Of a stretch of 64,000 nt of DNA, positions 26,243 through 34,711 are shown one piece after another. Every line of letters starts with the position of its first letter. Position 1 is the stretch's first letter. The position numbers and the translations under genes were made by a program. Source of the DNA: Alkalihalobacillus bogoriensis ATCC BAA-922 (GTDB taxonomy: Bacteria; Bacillota; Bacilli; Bacillales; Bacillaceae_F). The stretch covers positions 248,001 to 312,000 of the forward strand of contig NZ_JHYI01000010.1 in NCBI RefSeq assembly GCF_000621445.1. Direction: 5' to 3'. The notes beneath the pieces are model-generated. The model made no database searches. It was not told the DNA's origin and saw only the letters and a program-made list of their open reading frames with translations.

Positions 26243-27645
26243 TCATTTATAACTTGTTGTAATATCCATCCCAATGACCCCAATTATTTTCCCGTTGTCA
26301 TCTAGGAAAGCTTTGGCTAATGTAATACAAGGCTGCTTTGTAATGGCAGATATATAGCTTGGTGAAATAAAAACATCTCCTTTTATCGACTCGATAAACC
26401 ACTCTCTCTTTTGGCGTTAAACAATCCTGCAGCAGGCTTAGAGTAGATAAAGGACCCATCCAATTTGTTAGACCAAATGGCCTCAATTACTTTATGTTCT
26501 TTATATATACGTTCTAATATTTCCTGATGGTGACTGAAGTCTATCACTTTCTCATCATTAATAACTAATTCTAATATTTGAATTATCGATTCCGTTATCG
26601 ATGTTTCTATTTTATTTTCTTGCACCACACCCATGCGTTGAATCGACTTTCCAAGCGTATTCGATGTTTCTTGCAAAGCTTCACTAATCGAATGAATATG
26701 TTGAACTTGTGTATGTTGCAAATACATGTCGTTTACTATTTTTTCCACGAATGCCAATGTATCATGTACACTATCTACAACAATTTCAAGATTTGAACTT
26801 GCTTCTGAAGTCATAACGGATTGTTGCTTACTATCTTCTTCCGTCTGTAAAACCATTCCATGTAAAGCATTTATTTTCGAAAAAATGATTTCAATTTTAT
26901 GATTGATTTCATCTACTTCTTTCATTCCTTGTAAAACGGCTCCTTTTTCCTGCTCAACAGAAGTTACAACTTCACTTGCTCCATGTTCGATCGCCAGTAA
27001 AATATCTGAAGACCTTTTCACCGCATTGTTACTTTCGTCTGCTAATTTTTTTATCTCCTTTGCTACGACGGAAAAACCTCTACCATGCTCCCCAGCTCTA
27101 GCCGCCTCAATCGAAGCATTTAAAGACAATAATGATGTTTGCGTAACGATTTCTTTAATAAACTGATTTACTTCCTCTACTTTTGTCGTTTGTTCTGCTA
27201 GTTCTTTAATCTTTTTCTCCATTGAGACATTATAATTTCTTAAACTAGTCATAACCTCAGTTGTATTTGTAACTAAGCTTCGAACATCGCTAATCAGTAG
27301 TTTTGATTCATTGCTTTGCTCACTCATGAGAATGGACAAACTCTTTATTTGGTCAGCACTTGCAGAAACTTGTTGCAATCCAGCAAATGCTTCTTGAATT
27401 TGTTCTAATGATTGTTCACTGGAATGTTTTAATGTATCTCCTTCTTCAGTAGAGTGAGTAGCAATATCTTCTAACCTTTTTACGGCGATATAAACTTCTT
27501 CCACCGCGCCAATTAACTGATCTGCAACAACTTGGCTTTCATTTATAAAAGTATGTAAATCTTTAAGATTACATGGTTGCTTCTCAATCGGCTGTTTTAT
27601 ATTTGACTGTAACCTTTTAAATATAACTTTACCTAAGTTTGTCAT
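26243..27645 (-). pseudogene. Methyl-accepting chemotaxis-type protein with C-terminal sensor domain, frameshifted
   Basis: The first 416 codons encode a soluble receptor with a methyl-accepting signalling domain (SLNASIEAARAGEHGRGFSVV hairpin tip) followed by a PDC/Cache-like C-terminal domain. The frame is lost in a GAGAGAG run at 26402-26408 and ends at 26383. In the next frame the domain continues smoothly (EWFIESIKGDVFIS, then GVIGMDITTSYK) to a stop at 26243. A 2-base gain in the dinucleotide run explains it. No membrane helix is seen, so it is a cytoplasmic transducer. Sequencing error or phase variation are alternatives to decay. Confidence 0.75.
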
Positions 27646-27816
27646 GACCCCGATACACTCCCAAAAAGTTTTTCTTTTAGCCTATCATTTATACCGGTAA
27701 ATTCGACCTATATTGATAGGTAATCTTACATGGTAAATAACTGCCCTTGTATATTCTGCCTAATCTGTCATACTATAAATAGTAAGAATTAAATTCAGTT
27801 ACAAAGGATGAGATGT

Positions 27817-28044
27817 ATGGAGAAGAAATCAAAAGGTTACGCAGCCCAGTTGTTTATCATTGTAAAACAGGCAAAAAAGAAGGGAATTTCTTATGAGGAT
27901 GCTACGAGTCAATTAATGGCTTCTAATCCAATCTTAGAAAAGTCAGCTAAAAATACGACTAGTATTAAAAATATTCTCGAAAAATTCGTTGAATTAGGGA
28001 AAATGAACAAAACTCGTTCAGGAAATTACCAGCTTTCTAAATAA
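27817..28044 (+). CDS. Small basic protein, about 75 residues, unknown
   Basis: A Lys-rich helical protein (MEKKSKGYAAQLFIIVKQAKKKG, quoted in part as KGYAAQLFIIVKQAKKKG) with a C-terminal FVELGKMNKTRSGNYQLS that resembles the wing of a winged helix. Three nearby ATGs occur; 27817 is preferred because AAAGGATGAG lies 9 bases before it. A terminator follows. I do not recognise the family. Confidence 0.65.
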   Translation: MEKKSKGYAAQLFIIVKQAKKKGISYEDATSQLMASNPILEKSAKNTTSIKNILEKFVELGKMNKTRSGNYQLSK

Positions 28045-28063
28045 ACTTCATACTTCATCATAC

Positions 28064-28094
28064 GGGAACGAAAAACAATTTCGTTCCTTTTTTT
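28064..28094 (+). terminator. Rho-independent terminator
   Basis: GGAACGAAA pairs with TTTCGTTCC, followed by seven T residues, 20 bases after the small basic protein gene. Confidence 0.85.
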
Positions 28095-28097
28095 AAA

Positions 28098-28233
28098 GAT
28101 AAGAAAGATAAAATTTTTGGTCTAGCAGCGAAGCTTTGAAAGCCTTTTAAGAAGAGCACTTATGGTTCACTATCAAAAGCGGTCATGGTTCCGCACTTCG
28201 CTTGAAAGAAAAGACCTCCGCATTTTTCTTACT
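28098..28233 (-). repeat. Interspersed repeat R1, inverted full copy
   Basis: Read on the minus strand this matches the copy at 40067-40232 along most of its length: CTTTTCTTTCAAGCGAAGTG, GCTTTTGA.AGTGAACC, AAGTGCTCTTCTT and GGCTTTCAAAGCTTCGCTGC. It lies just upstream of the Met/His-rich coat-like gene. No coding frame is evident. Confidence 0.75.
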
Positions 28234-28344
28234 TACCATACGACTTTCACTCTTTTAGATATTTGCCTATTTCCAATTGGGATAGGCTCCACAAAGCTAG
28301 GCTAATAATACGATATCTTATCTTAACAGAAAAGAGTGATAGTT

Positions 28345-28905
28345 ATGTATAACAATAAATGTAAATGTGGAAATCAAACACAAGCTCCAGTAGGAATGGC
28401 TGGTACAAAGCAAGGCCCTCTAGGCAAACAACCGATGAAGCAACCATGTTCAACTGGTTCTCCTCAACATATGGGGCATCATCAAATGATGGACCATCAT
28501 AATATGTTTGGTATGGAAATGAATCCGATGGGATATCCTATGGCCCAACCAATGCACCCTTTCATGGGCCACCAATATATGCCGCACGGTCACATGGGCC
28601 AAATGATGCCACAAGCTTCATTTGGCCAGCCACACATGCATATGCCTATGCACCAACAAATGGGGCCAACACAACAGCCGACGACTCCTTTTGCACAACA
28701 TTCCCCAATGGCCCAACCGATGCACCAACAGTTAGCTGGTCACCAAACTCCTATGCATCATTCTCAAATGATGGGGAAACCTTTACCTCATTCACATTTA
28801 GGTACTCCGACACAACATACAATGTCACACGATGTCGGCACAGGGTTTTCATATCCTGAAGAACAATTTGGAACAGGGCAAGGATACTTTGGACCTAATT
28901 TTTAA
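28345..28905 (+). CDS. Met/His/Gln-rich protein, probable spore coat component
   Basis: A protein of about 186 residues dominated by Met, His, Gln, Pro and Gly, with patches such as HMGHHQMMDHHNMFGMEM and MPHGHMGQMMP, and an N-terminal Cys pair (KCKCGN). It has no signal peptide or globular domain. Similar composition occurs in Bacillus coat proteins such as CotD, and Met/His runs could bind copper or other metals. It is flanked by R1 repeat copies on both sides. A GTG at 28336 is in frame, but ATG 28345 has AAAAGAGTG upstream. The name is inferred from composition. Confidence 0.6.
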   Translation: MYNNKCKCGNQTQAPVGMAGTKQGPLGKQPMKQPCSTGSPQHMGHHQMMDHHNMFGMEMNPMGYPMAQPMHPFMGHQYMPHGHMGQMMPQASFGQPHMHMPMHQQMGPTQQPTTPFAQHSPMAQPMHQQLAGHQTPMHHSQMMGKPLPHSHLGTPTQHTMSHDVGTGFSYPEEQFGTGQGYFGPNF

Positions 28906-28906
28906 T

Positions 28907-28959
28907 TAAGAAAACCGAGAAAGCGTCTTTTCGCTTTTCTAGAATAAGCTTTCAAAGCA
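28907..28959 (+). repeat. Interspersed repeat R1, short internally deleted copy
   Basis: AAGAAAACCGAGAAAGCGTCTTTTCGC joins directly to TTTTCTAGAATAAGCTTTCAAAGC, i.e. the two ends of R1 without the middle. It follows the Met/His-rich gene and is opposite in orientation to the copy at 28098-28233. Confidence 0.55.
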
Positions 28960-28995
28960 AAGAAGAACACTTACATAGATAAGTGTTCTTCTTCT
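28960..28995. terminator. Bidirectional terminator
   Basis: AGAAGAACACTTA pairs with TAAGTGTTCTTCT-type sequence around a 7-nt loop, between the Met/His-rich gene and the convergent cupredoxin gene. Confidence 0.75.
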
Positions 28996-29031
28996 ACCTT
29001 CATTTTAAAACGCTTGAATTTACACTACCAT

Positions 29032-29469
29032 TTAATTAACATGAATATAAGCGATCATTGGTCCATTGTCGTCAGTTGAGGCATGAGTGACACAGATTAA
29101 ACGGTAAACACCAGCCTCGGTAAAGTGAAGGTCAATGATGGTTTCTTCCCCTTTTTTGACTGTGCCTTGGATGTCAGTACCTTCGATAATAAAAGGATGT
29201 TCTTTTCCATTTACACCGAAAATACTTAATTTCACTTTTTCATCTTTTGGAATAGTAATGGTTCCTGGATCCCAGCGATATGATTCAATTTCTCTACCAT
29301 CTTCTGTTGTCGTTTTAAACTCTCCAGTTACCATGTTAATAACATATTCCTTTGTAGGATTGGCCACCGTTTGCATAGGCTCTGTTTTTAAAAAAAAGAG
29401 ACTACTGAGAGCAGCTAACGTAACTAAACCTAATAATACCCAGTTTTTGTTAATCACCCATAATCTCAC
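29032..29469 (-). CDS. Membrane-anchored cupredoxin-domain protein
   Basis: The 145-residue protein has an N-terminal membrane anchor (about 9-27) and a cupredoxin beta-sandwich. Probable copper ligands are His in GKEHPFIIEG, then Cys and His in RLICVTHASTDDNGPM, with Met as possible axial ligand. It should face outside the cell as an electron carrier or copper-binding protein. The start is GTG with GAGGGGG 8 bases upstream. No oxidase gene is adjacent. Confidence 0.75.
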   Translation of the reverse strand: MRLWVINKNWVLLGLVTLAALSSLFFLKTEPMQTVANPTKEYVINMVTGEFKTTTEDGREIESYRWDPGTITIPKDEKVKLSIFGVNGKEHPFIIEGTDIQGTVKKGEETIIDLHFTEAGVYRLICVTHASTDDNGPMIAYIHVN

Positions 29470-29642
29470 TCAAATTCCCCCTCTATCCTTTTCGTTACTT
29501 CATCATATGCGAGAAAGAGAAAGAACTTGTCTAAAACATAAGACAAGGGTCATGAAAATATTTGAATAAACTAGAATAAAATGTATAGAACTAGACATAG
29601 TAATAACGAGCTTTTAATTTAAACAGTGGAAGGAGCGTTTTC

Positions 29643-29900
29643 ATGAATACAAACTCTGTAGCTCAGACGTTGAACCGAGTTCAAGAAACGATTGATTTTG
29701 CTTTAAATGAGCTAATGGAAGTAAAAATCGTAAGAGAAAATGACCCTACTGACTATGCCCTTGCTCAAAAACAGTTAGACGATTTATCGATTGAATTAGA
29801 AACATTAATTGAAGATTCGCCAATTGAAGAACGCGCATCATTAATCGAAGCACAAGAAAAAATTCGCGAAGTCCAAGAAACAATGGTCCGTGGAATTTAA
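29643..29900 (+). CDS. DUF2524 family small helical protein (YtzC-like)
   Basis: The 85-residue, acidic, all-helical protein (TLNRVQETIDFALNELMEVK, then YALAQKQLDDLSIELETL and IREVQETMVRGI) matches the two-helix pattern of YtzC/DUF2524. GGAAGGAGCG lies upstream of ATG. Function unknown. Confidence 0.7.
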   Translation: MNTNSVAQTLNRVQETIDFALNELMEVKIVRENDPTDYALAQKQLDDLSIELETLIEDSPIEERASLIEAQEKIREVQETMVRGI

Positions 29901-29943
29901 AAATACATGTAAAAAATCAGCAATTTTATAAGCGTTGCTTAGT

Positions 29944-29984
29944 GGCTACTTTAAGAGGGAACTCTTTTTAAGTAGCTTCTTTTT
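29944..29984 (+). terminator. Terminator after the DUF2524 gene
   Basis: GCTACTT pairs with AAGTAGC, with an inner AAGAG/CTCTT pairing, followed by TTCTTTTT. Confidence 0.65.
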
Positions 29985-30017
29985 ATCTATTGGAATCCAT
30001 ATTTTTAATTATCGCTT

Positions 30018-30320
30018 TTAATCAAAACGTGTTCTTTCAATGCCTTCTATTATAAATTCTAATTCTGTTAAAAAGTTTAATTGTAGTGGACCAGGCAATT
30101 GTTCTTGGATTTCTATCACTTCAGCCATCTCTTCCGCTTCTAGAATGTCTTGGGGTTTGATTTGAAGAGAATAATACCAAGCTTGCACTTCGTCAATAAA
30201 TTCATAAAAGTGTTTTTCAAATCTCTCTGCTACTTCTTCACTGTCTTCGTCATTTGTTTTTTGCATCATTTCCCAATCAAATAATGCGTTCTCAAGCGCG
30301 TTCAGTACTTTTTTATTCAT
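30018..30320 (-). CDS. Hypothetical acidic helical protein, 100 residues
   Basis: A protein rich in Glu and aromatic residues (MNKKVLNALENALFDWEMMQ, then FYEFIDEVQAWYYSLQIKP). It has no membrane helix or known motif. The start overlaps the 3' end of the upstream acetyltransferase gene by 8 bases, so the two are translationally coupled. Family not recognised. Confidence 0.7.
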   Translation of the reverse strand: MNKKVLNALENALFDWEMMQKTNDEDSEEVAERFEKHFYEFIDEVQAWYYSLQIKPQDILEAEEMAEVIEIQEQLPGPLQLNFLTELEFIIEGIERTRFD

Positions 30321-30786
30321 AGTCTTTCTCCTTATTCTGACAATAGGTATACAGCATATCAAGATGAGGAATCAAATCATGAATATATACTTCTGAGACA
30401 GATAAAAAGCCAAACGACTGGTAAAAATTTTCTAAATAATGCTGTGCTTGAATTTTTATCTCGGTTTCATGTAAATCATGTAAAACAAAGTGAATCGCTT
30501 TCCTCATTAATTGTTTCCCTAGTCCTTGACCTCGGTAGTTTTCATTTACAATCACTCTACCAATCGAGGCTTGTTCATAATAAGAACCACTTTGGAAGAT
30601 GCGAGCATAGGCCATAATGGCTCCATCTTCACTTTGAGCAACTAAATGATAGGCGTCTATGTCTTTACCGTCTAGTTCAGGATAAGGACATTCTTGTTCT
30701 ACAACAAAAATATTAATTCTTTCAGTCATAATGTTATACAATTCTTGGGTAGATAGTTCTTCAAAGGTCTTTATACTCCAATGCAC
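30313..30786 (-). CDS. GNAT acetyltransferase, ElaA family
   Basis: The 157-residue protein has the ElaA N-terminal signature RINIFVVEQECPYPELDGKD and the GNAT acetyl-CoA loop NYRGQGLGKQLM, preceded by IGRVIVN. It transfers an acetyl group to an unknown amine. Start GTG 30786 was chosen because AAGGAG lies 9 bases before it; the frame is open upstream to 30828. It is coupled with the next gene. Confidence 0.85.
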   Translation of the reverse strand: MHWSIKTFEELSTQELYNIMTERINIFVVEQECPYPELDGKDIDAYHLVAQSEDGAIMAYARIFQSGSYYEQASIGRVIVNENYRGQGLGKQLMRKAIHFVLHDLHETEIKIQAQHYLENFYQSFGFLSVSEVYIHDLIPHLDMLYTYCQNKEKDYE

Positions 30787-30863
30787 TTGCTCCAACTCCT
30801 TTTTGTAAGAATACCATAAGTTGGGCATAAGAATCGATTAGAACTACCTCCAATAAAAAAACG

Positions 30864-31007
30864 TTAAATGAATTGCGTGATAAGGTAATAAGCGACAGCG
30901 ATAAGTAATATAAAGGCTATAAAACGAAAAACGACCTTTGTCACTTTAAAAACAATCCATAATAGAAGTATGAACGCAATAACAAACCATATTCCTTCTA
31001 ATCCCAT
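30864..31007 (-). CDS. Small membrane protein, 47 residues
   Basis: ATG preceded by GAGGAGG opens a 47-codon frame: MGLEGIWFVIAFILLLWIVF, a short basic turn (KVTKVVFR) and a second hydrophobic segment (FIAFILLIAVAYYLITQFI). It looks like a two-helix hairpin membrane protein. The strong ribosome binding site and composition support a real gene. Function unknown. Confidence 0.65.
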   Translation of the reverse strand: MGLEGIWFVIAFILLLWIVFKVTKVVFRFIAFILLIAVAYYLITQFI

Positions 31008-31139
31008 GACAAAAGAACCTCCTCTTTTTTTCTTTTGACATCTTATGCGATGATTTGAAGAGCTATTCTTCTACTCCCTCCTTTTATCCTATTTAGGACT
31101 AGATTAAACTTCACCGAATTTTGATTTCAACCCCTTTAT

Positions 31140-31661
31140 TTATTCAAGCCTTAATTCCATTGGGGTATTTACAGGCACATCAAAAATCCACAATAATATA
31201 ATTGTAATAGGAACTGATAAAATATAAGTTAACAGTGGTCTAGTATGATGTAATCGGAACATTGGGAACATAACTGCAACCAAAATGACAGACCACCAAT
31301 ATGTCCATCCATATTGATAATAAATACGGTCCGTCACAAGGTAAATGTATTCAATGCCAATATAAATAAAAATCCACACTCCATTATGCACCACTTGTTT
31401 CCTAAATGTTTGTGGATAATGCCCTAAAAACAATAAAATCGTCCCAGGGAAAACCACAAAAGTATAGACCATTTCTGTTATTGTATGATTTACCAAAAAA
31501 TCAGGATTAAATTTCCATAATAAATAATTCGCACATAGGAAATTATAAGCAAGATTACCACAAGCATAATAGAGCATTGTTGTATGATACAGTTTCCAGT
31601 TTTTATATGTACGACTTTTCCATACAGCCAATATAACAATAATTGTAATAACTACATGCAT
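31140..31661 (-). CDS. CBO0543-like multi-pass membrane protein
   Basis: The 173-residue protein has five or six hydrophobic helices and the pattern LYYACGNLAYNFLCANYLLW followed by FPGTILLFLGHYP, which resembles the CBO0543 family common in spore-formers. Function unknown. It is divergent from the YisP-like gene, with about 200 bases of AT-rich DNA between them. Confidence 0.65.
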   Translation of the reverse strand: MHVVITIIVILAVWKSRTYKNWKLYHTTMLYYACGNLAYNFLCANYLLWKFNPDFLVNHTITEMVYTFVVFPGTILLFLGHYPQTFRKQVVHNGVWIFIYIGIEYIYLVTDRIYYQYGWTYWWSVILVAVMFPMFRLHHTRPLLTYILSVPITIILLWIFDVPVNTPMELRLE

Positions 31662-31868
31662 AATGTTCTCATCCCTATATGTTTTTTATTACGTTTCCCT
31701 TAAAAAGAAATTTAATGTTCTGTATTATCACTTTAGAAAAATTGAAAAACAAAAGGTTATTTCACAAAACACATGAAGGAACGCAAATAAATGTGTATAA
31801 TTATGAGTATGGACATGACCTGGCACACTTCAATACTCGTTACATAGCGAAAGGTGGTTTATTTTTAC

Positions 31869-32705
31869 ATGAAAGAAAAAGTAAAATTACAAAAAACAGC
31901 AAAAGAGATGTTAAAAGCAACAAGTCGGACGTTTTATATTCCTATCAGCGCATTACCTAATGAATTAAAAGAAGCAGTTACATCCGCTTATCTTTGCATG
32001 AGAGCGATTGATGAAATAGAAGACCACCCTCAATTTCCAGCTGAACAAAAAATTCAATTATTACGGAACGTTAGTGACTTGTTACAAAATCCTAAAGCAG
32101 AATTAGAGCAACAATTAACAACTCTGTTAAAACCTTTTACTCACATTCTTCCATCCGTTACATTACGTCTTTATGACTGGATTGTTGTTTGCCCACAAGA
32201 AGTACAACCAAATGTGTTGCATTATACAGCAGTTATGGCCAAGGGAATGGCAGATTGGGTAGAGAAAGGGTTTGAGGTAACAAACGAAGAAGACCTAGAC
32301 GATTATACGTATTATGTTGCAGGTCTAGTTGGAGAATTATTATCCGAACTATGGGCATGGTATGATAATGTTGAAACAGACCAAGAATTAGCCGTCGCAT
32401 TCGGTCGAGGGTTACAAGCTGTCAATATTATTCGTAATCGTGACGAGGATTTAGAACGAGATGGCGTTGACTTTTTCCCTGAAGGTTGGGAAAGGAAAGA
32501 TATGTTTAGCTATGCTCGTAAAAACCTCGCTTTAGGTTTGCGTTATATGGAAAACTTAAAACCTGGACCGATTTATAATTTTTGTAAAATCCCGCACGCC
32601 CTTGCCCAAGGTACGTTAGAAGCGATTGAAAAAGGCAGAGAAAAGCTTAGTCGAACAGAAGTTGTAAAAATTGTCGGCCGAGTAGCAAAGGAACAAATCT
32701 TATAG
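31869..32705 (+). CDS. Squalene/phytoene synthase-fold enzyme (YisP-like)
   Basis: The 278-residue protein of the trans-isoprenyl diphosphate synthase head-to-head class has a first Asp-rich motif Asp48-x3-Asp52 (AIDEIEDHP) and a second, NIIRNRDEDLERDGVDFFP, near residue 190. YVAGLVGELL is also family-typical. B. subtilis YisP is a farnesyl-diphosphate phosphatase making farnesol for membrane microdomains, whereas others condense prenyl units. Which reaction applies cannot be decided. AAAGGTGG precedes the start. Confidence 0.8.
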   Translation: MKEKVKLQKTAKEMLKATSRTFYIPISALPNELKEAVTSAYLCMRAIDEIEDHPQFPAEQKIQLLRNVSDLLQNPKAELEQQLTTLLKPFTHILPSVTLRLYDWIVVCPQEVQPNVLHYTAVMAKGMADWVEKGFEVTNEEDLDDYTYYVAGLVGELLSELWAWYDNVETDQELAVAFGRGLQAVNIIRNRDEDLERDGVDFFPEGWERKDMFSYARKNLALGLRYMENLKPGPIYNFCKIPHALAQGTLEAIEKGREKLSRTEVVKIVGRVAKEQIL

Positions 32706-32742
32706 AATAGCTTTCAAAGCTTCACAGCTATAGCATAATTTT
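32704..32742 (+). repeat. Interspersed repeat R1, 3' fragment
   Basis: AGAATAGCTTTCAAAGCTTCACAGCTAT matches the 3' end of the R1 copies at 40.2 and 42.8 kb. It directly follows the stop of the YisP-like gene. Confidence 0.5.
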
Positions 32743-32760
32743 AAATGTTTTTTATATGGT

Positions 32761-32806
32761 AAAAAGGTCTCCATTAGCGATAGCGTCTAATTGGAGACCT
32801 TTTTAT
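32761..32806. terminator. Bidirectional terminator
   Basis: AAAAAGGTCTCCA pairs with TGGAGACCTTTTT over an internal loop, between the convergent YisP-like and Rieske-FAD genes. Confidence 0.8.
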
Positions 32807-34323
32807 TATAAGATTTTTGTTAAAGGTTTTTTGGCTGGTCCTTCGATAACTTCTCCTTCAATAGAAAATCTAGACCCATGGCACGGACAATCCCATGTTC
32901 TGTCACCGCTATTCCATTCAACCTCACAATACATATGAGTACAGGTAGTATCAACAAGCGTCACATTACCTTCTTTATCTTTATAACCACCACAGCGCTT
33001 GCCGTTAACATGGACTGGTGCACCTTCATCCAATCCTAAATCATCTGGTGTGCGTGTTACATTATCCAGTTTCCCTTTTATAAACTGAGCCGCTACGTCT
33101 GCATTTTCTTTGACGATTTTCCTGACACTCGGGTCAGCAACAAAACGGTTAGGACTAAATAAGTCAACAAATGGATTTTCTTTATTTATAATTAAATCCG
33201 TGAGTAGCAATGCAGCATTTGTACTGTTCGTCATTCCCCATTTACGGAAACCTGTTGCGACAAAAACATTTTCATGCCGATGAGAGGTTTGGCCGACATA
33301 TGGCATCTTGTCTGCTGTTGTATAATCTTGAGCAGACCAACGATACGGAATGCTCTCTACGTCAAACACTTTTTTCGCATATGTTTCTAGCGCTTCATAA
33401 TGCTTTAGCATTGATATCCCTTGCCCTGTTTTATGTTCTTCTCCACTTACTAACACAAGTCGATCATCCTTTCCAGCAGAGCGCAAAGAACGAGATGGTT
33501 TCTCGGCATTAATATACATCCCACCTGGATAATCTTCTTTAATTTTCACTCCTACAATATACGAGCGATAAGGATACAAACGCGAAAAGAATAAATTTCT
33601 CCCATCTTTAAACGGAAAGTGTGAGGCAGCAATAACATATTTACACGATACTTTATACCCATCCTCCGTCATCACGATAGGTCGTTCCCCTTCTTCGAGG
33701 TCTATCACCGTGGTCTGTTCATAAATATGTCCATTTGATTTTACGTCTTCAATGAGCTTAGATAAATATTGCAATGGATGAAACTGAGCTTGATTTTTCA
33801 TCATAATTGCCGCTTTCATATCGACAGGTACGGGAATATTATGAACAAACTCTGAAGGAATCCCTAGTTTTTGATAGGCCTTCCATTCTTTTTCTAACTT
33901 GTCCATGTAATCATCAGCATTTGTATACACGTACGCCTCTTGTTTTTTTAATTGACAGTCAATGTTGTGTTTAGAAACGATGGATTCAATAAAATGTTTT
34001 GCCTGTTCATTTGCCTCATAGTACATTTTTGCTTTTTCTTCTCCAAAATGTTCAATAAACTCGTCATATATTAACCCATGTTGCGATGTAATTTTTGCCG
34101 TCGTATGTCCTGTCGTCCCATTTGCAAGCTTTCCCGCTTCAAGTATTGTTACACGTAGCCCTTGTTGAGAAAGTAAATAGGCGGTTGTAATCCCAACAAT
34201 TCCTCCACCCACAATAGCGACATCCGTTTCAATATGATCATTCAGCTTCGGAAACGATTCAAGCGTAATCGACTCTCTCCAATACGGTTCCGGTTCAGAT
34301 GGTAATTGATGAAAACCTGACAT
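32806..34323 (-). CDS. FAD-dependent oxidoreductase with C-terminal Rieske domain (YhfW-like)
   Basis: The 505-residue protein has a DAO-type FAD fold (dinucleotide motif VAIVGGGIVGITTAYLLS near residue 36) followed by a Rieske [2Fe-2S] domain in the last 90 residues, with cluster ligands in CTHMYC and CPCHGS. The architecture equals B. subtilis YhfW. Electrons probably pass between flavin and cluster, but the substrate is unknown. It is cytoplasmic and transcribed alone. Confidence 0.85.
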   Translation of the reverse strand: MSGFHQLPSEPEPYWRESITLESFPKLNDHIETDVAIVGGGIVGITTAYLLSQQGLRVTILEAGKLANGTTGHTTAKITSQHGLIYDEFIEHFGEEKAKMYYEANEQAKHFIESIVSKHNIDCQLKKQEAYVYTNADDYMDKLEKEWKAYQKLGIPSEFVHNIPVPVDMKAAIMMKNQAQFHPLQYLSKLIEDVKSNGHIYEQTTVIDLEEGERPIVMTEDGYKVSCKYVIAASHFPFKDGRNLFFSRLYPYRSYIVGVKIKEDYPGGMYINAEKPSRSLRSAGKDDRLVLVSGEEHKTGQGISMLKHYEALETYAKKVFDVESIPYRWSAQDYTTADKMPYVGQTSHRHENVFVATGFRKWGMTNSTNAALLLTDLIINKENPFVDLFSPNRFVADPSVRKIVKENADVAAQFIKGKLDNVTRTPDDLGLDEGAPVHVNGKRCGGYKDKEGNVTLVDTTCTHMYCEVEWNSGDRTWDCPCHGSRFSIEGEVIEGPAKKPLTKIL

Positions 34324-34477
34324 AATCTTTTCCTCCCTCTATTCGTTACACTTATATGTAAGTTTCCATAAAATAGAGAAAAACATACAAACGTGAAAGA
34401 ACAAATTCAAGGTTTGTACACGCTAATAAATAGTTTGTACAAACAATAAGGTTCTATTGATTCCATCTCTCATTTTT

Positions 34478-34658
34478 GCGGTCATAGCAGCCGTTATTTG
34501 TGAACATTAAACGGGGTTCCGTTTTTTAGCGGCCACAGGAGCACTTATTCACACAAAAGCAACGCTACTCCTAGTGATATATTATGATTAACTGACCCTG
34601 TGTCCGCCAATGTTCCAAAACGATAGCAATGTTCACAGATAACGGTTGTCATGGCCGC
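34478..34658. repeat. Interspersed repeat R2, copy 2, with terminal inverted repeats
   Basis: The left end (34478-34508) and right end (34628-34658) are inverted repeats matching at 26 of 31 positions by my count, enclosing 119 bases. The left part also aligns without gaps to 7544-7640. In RNA it could fold into a long hairpin. It occupies the 34324-34711 gap between the Rieske-FAD and AbrB-type genes. No open frame, transposase or other signal is seen there. Confidence 0.7.
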
Positions 34659-34711
34659 TTAATCGCTTCTTTGGGCAATAAGCTGGCATTGCCTATTGTC
34701 CACCTCGATAT

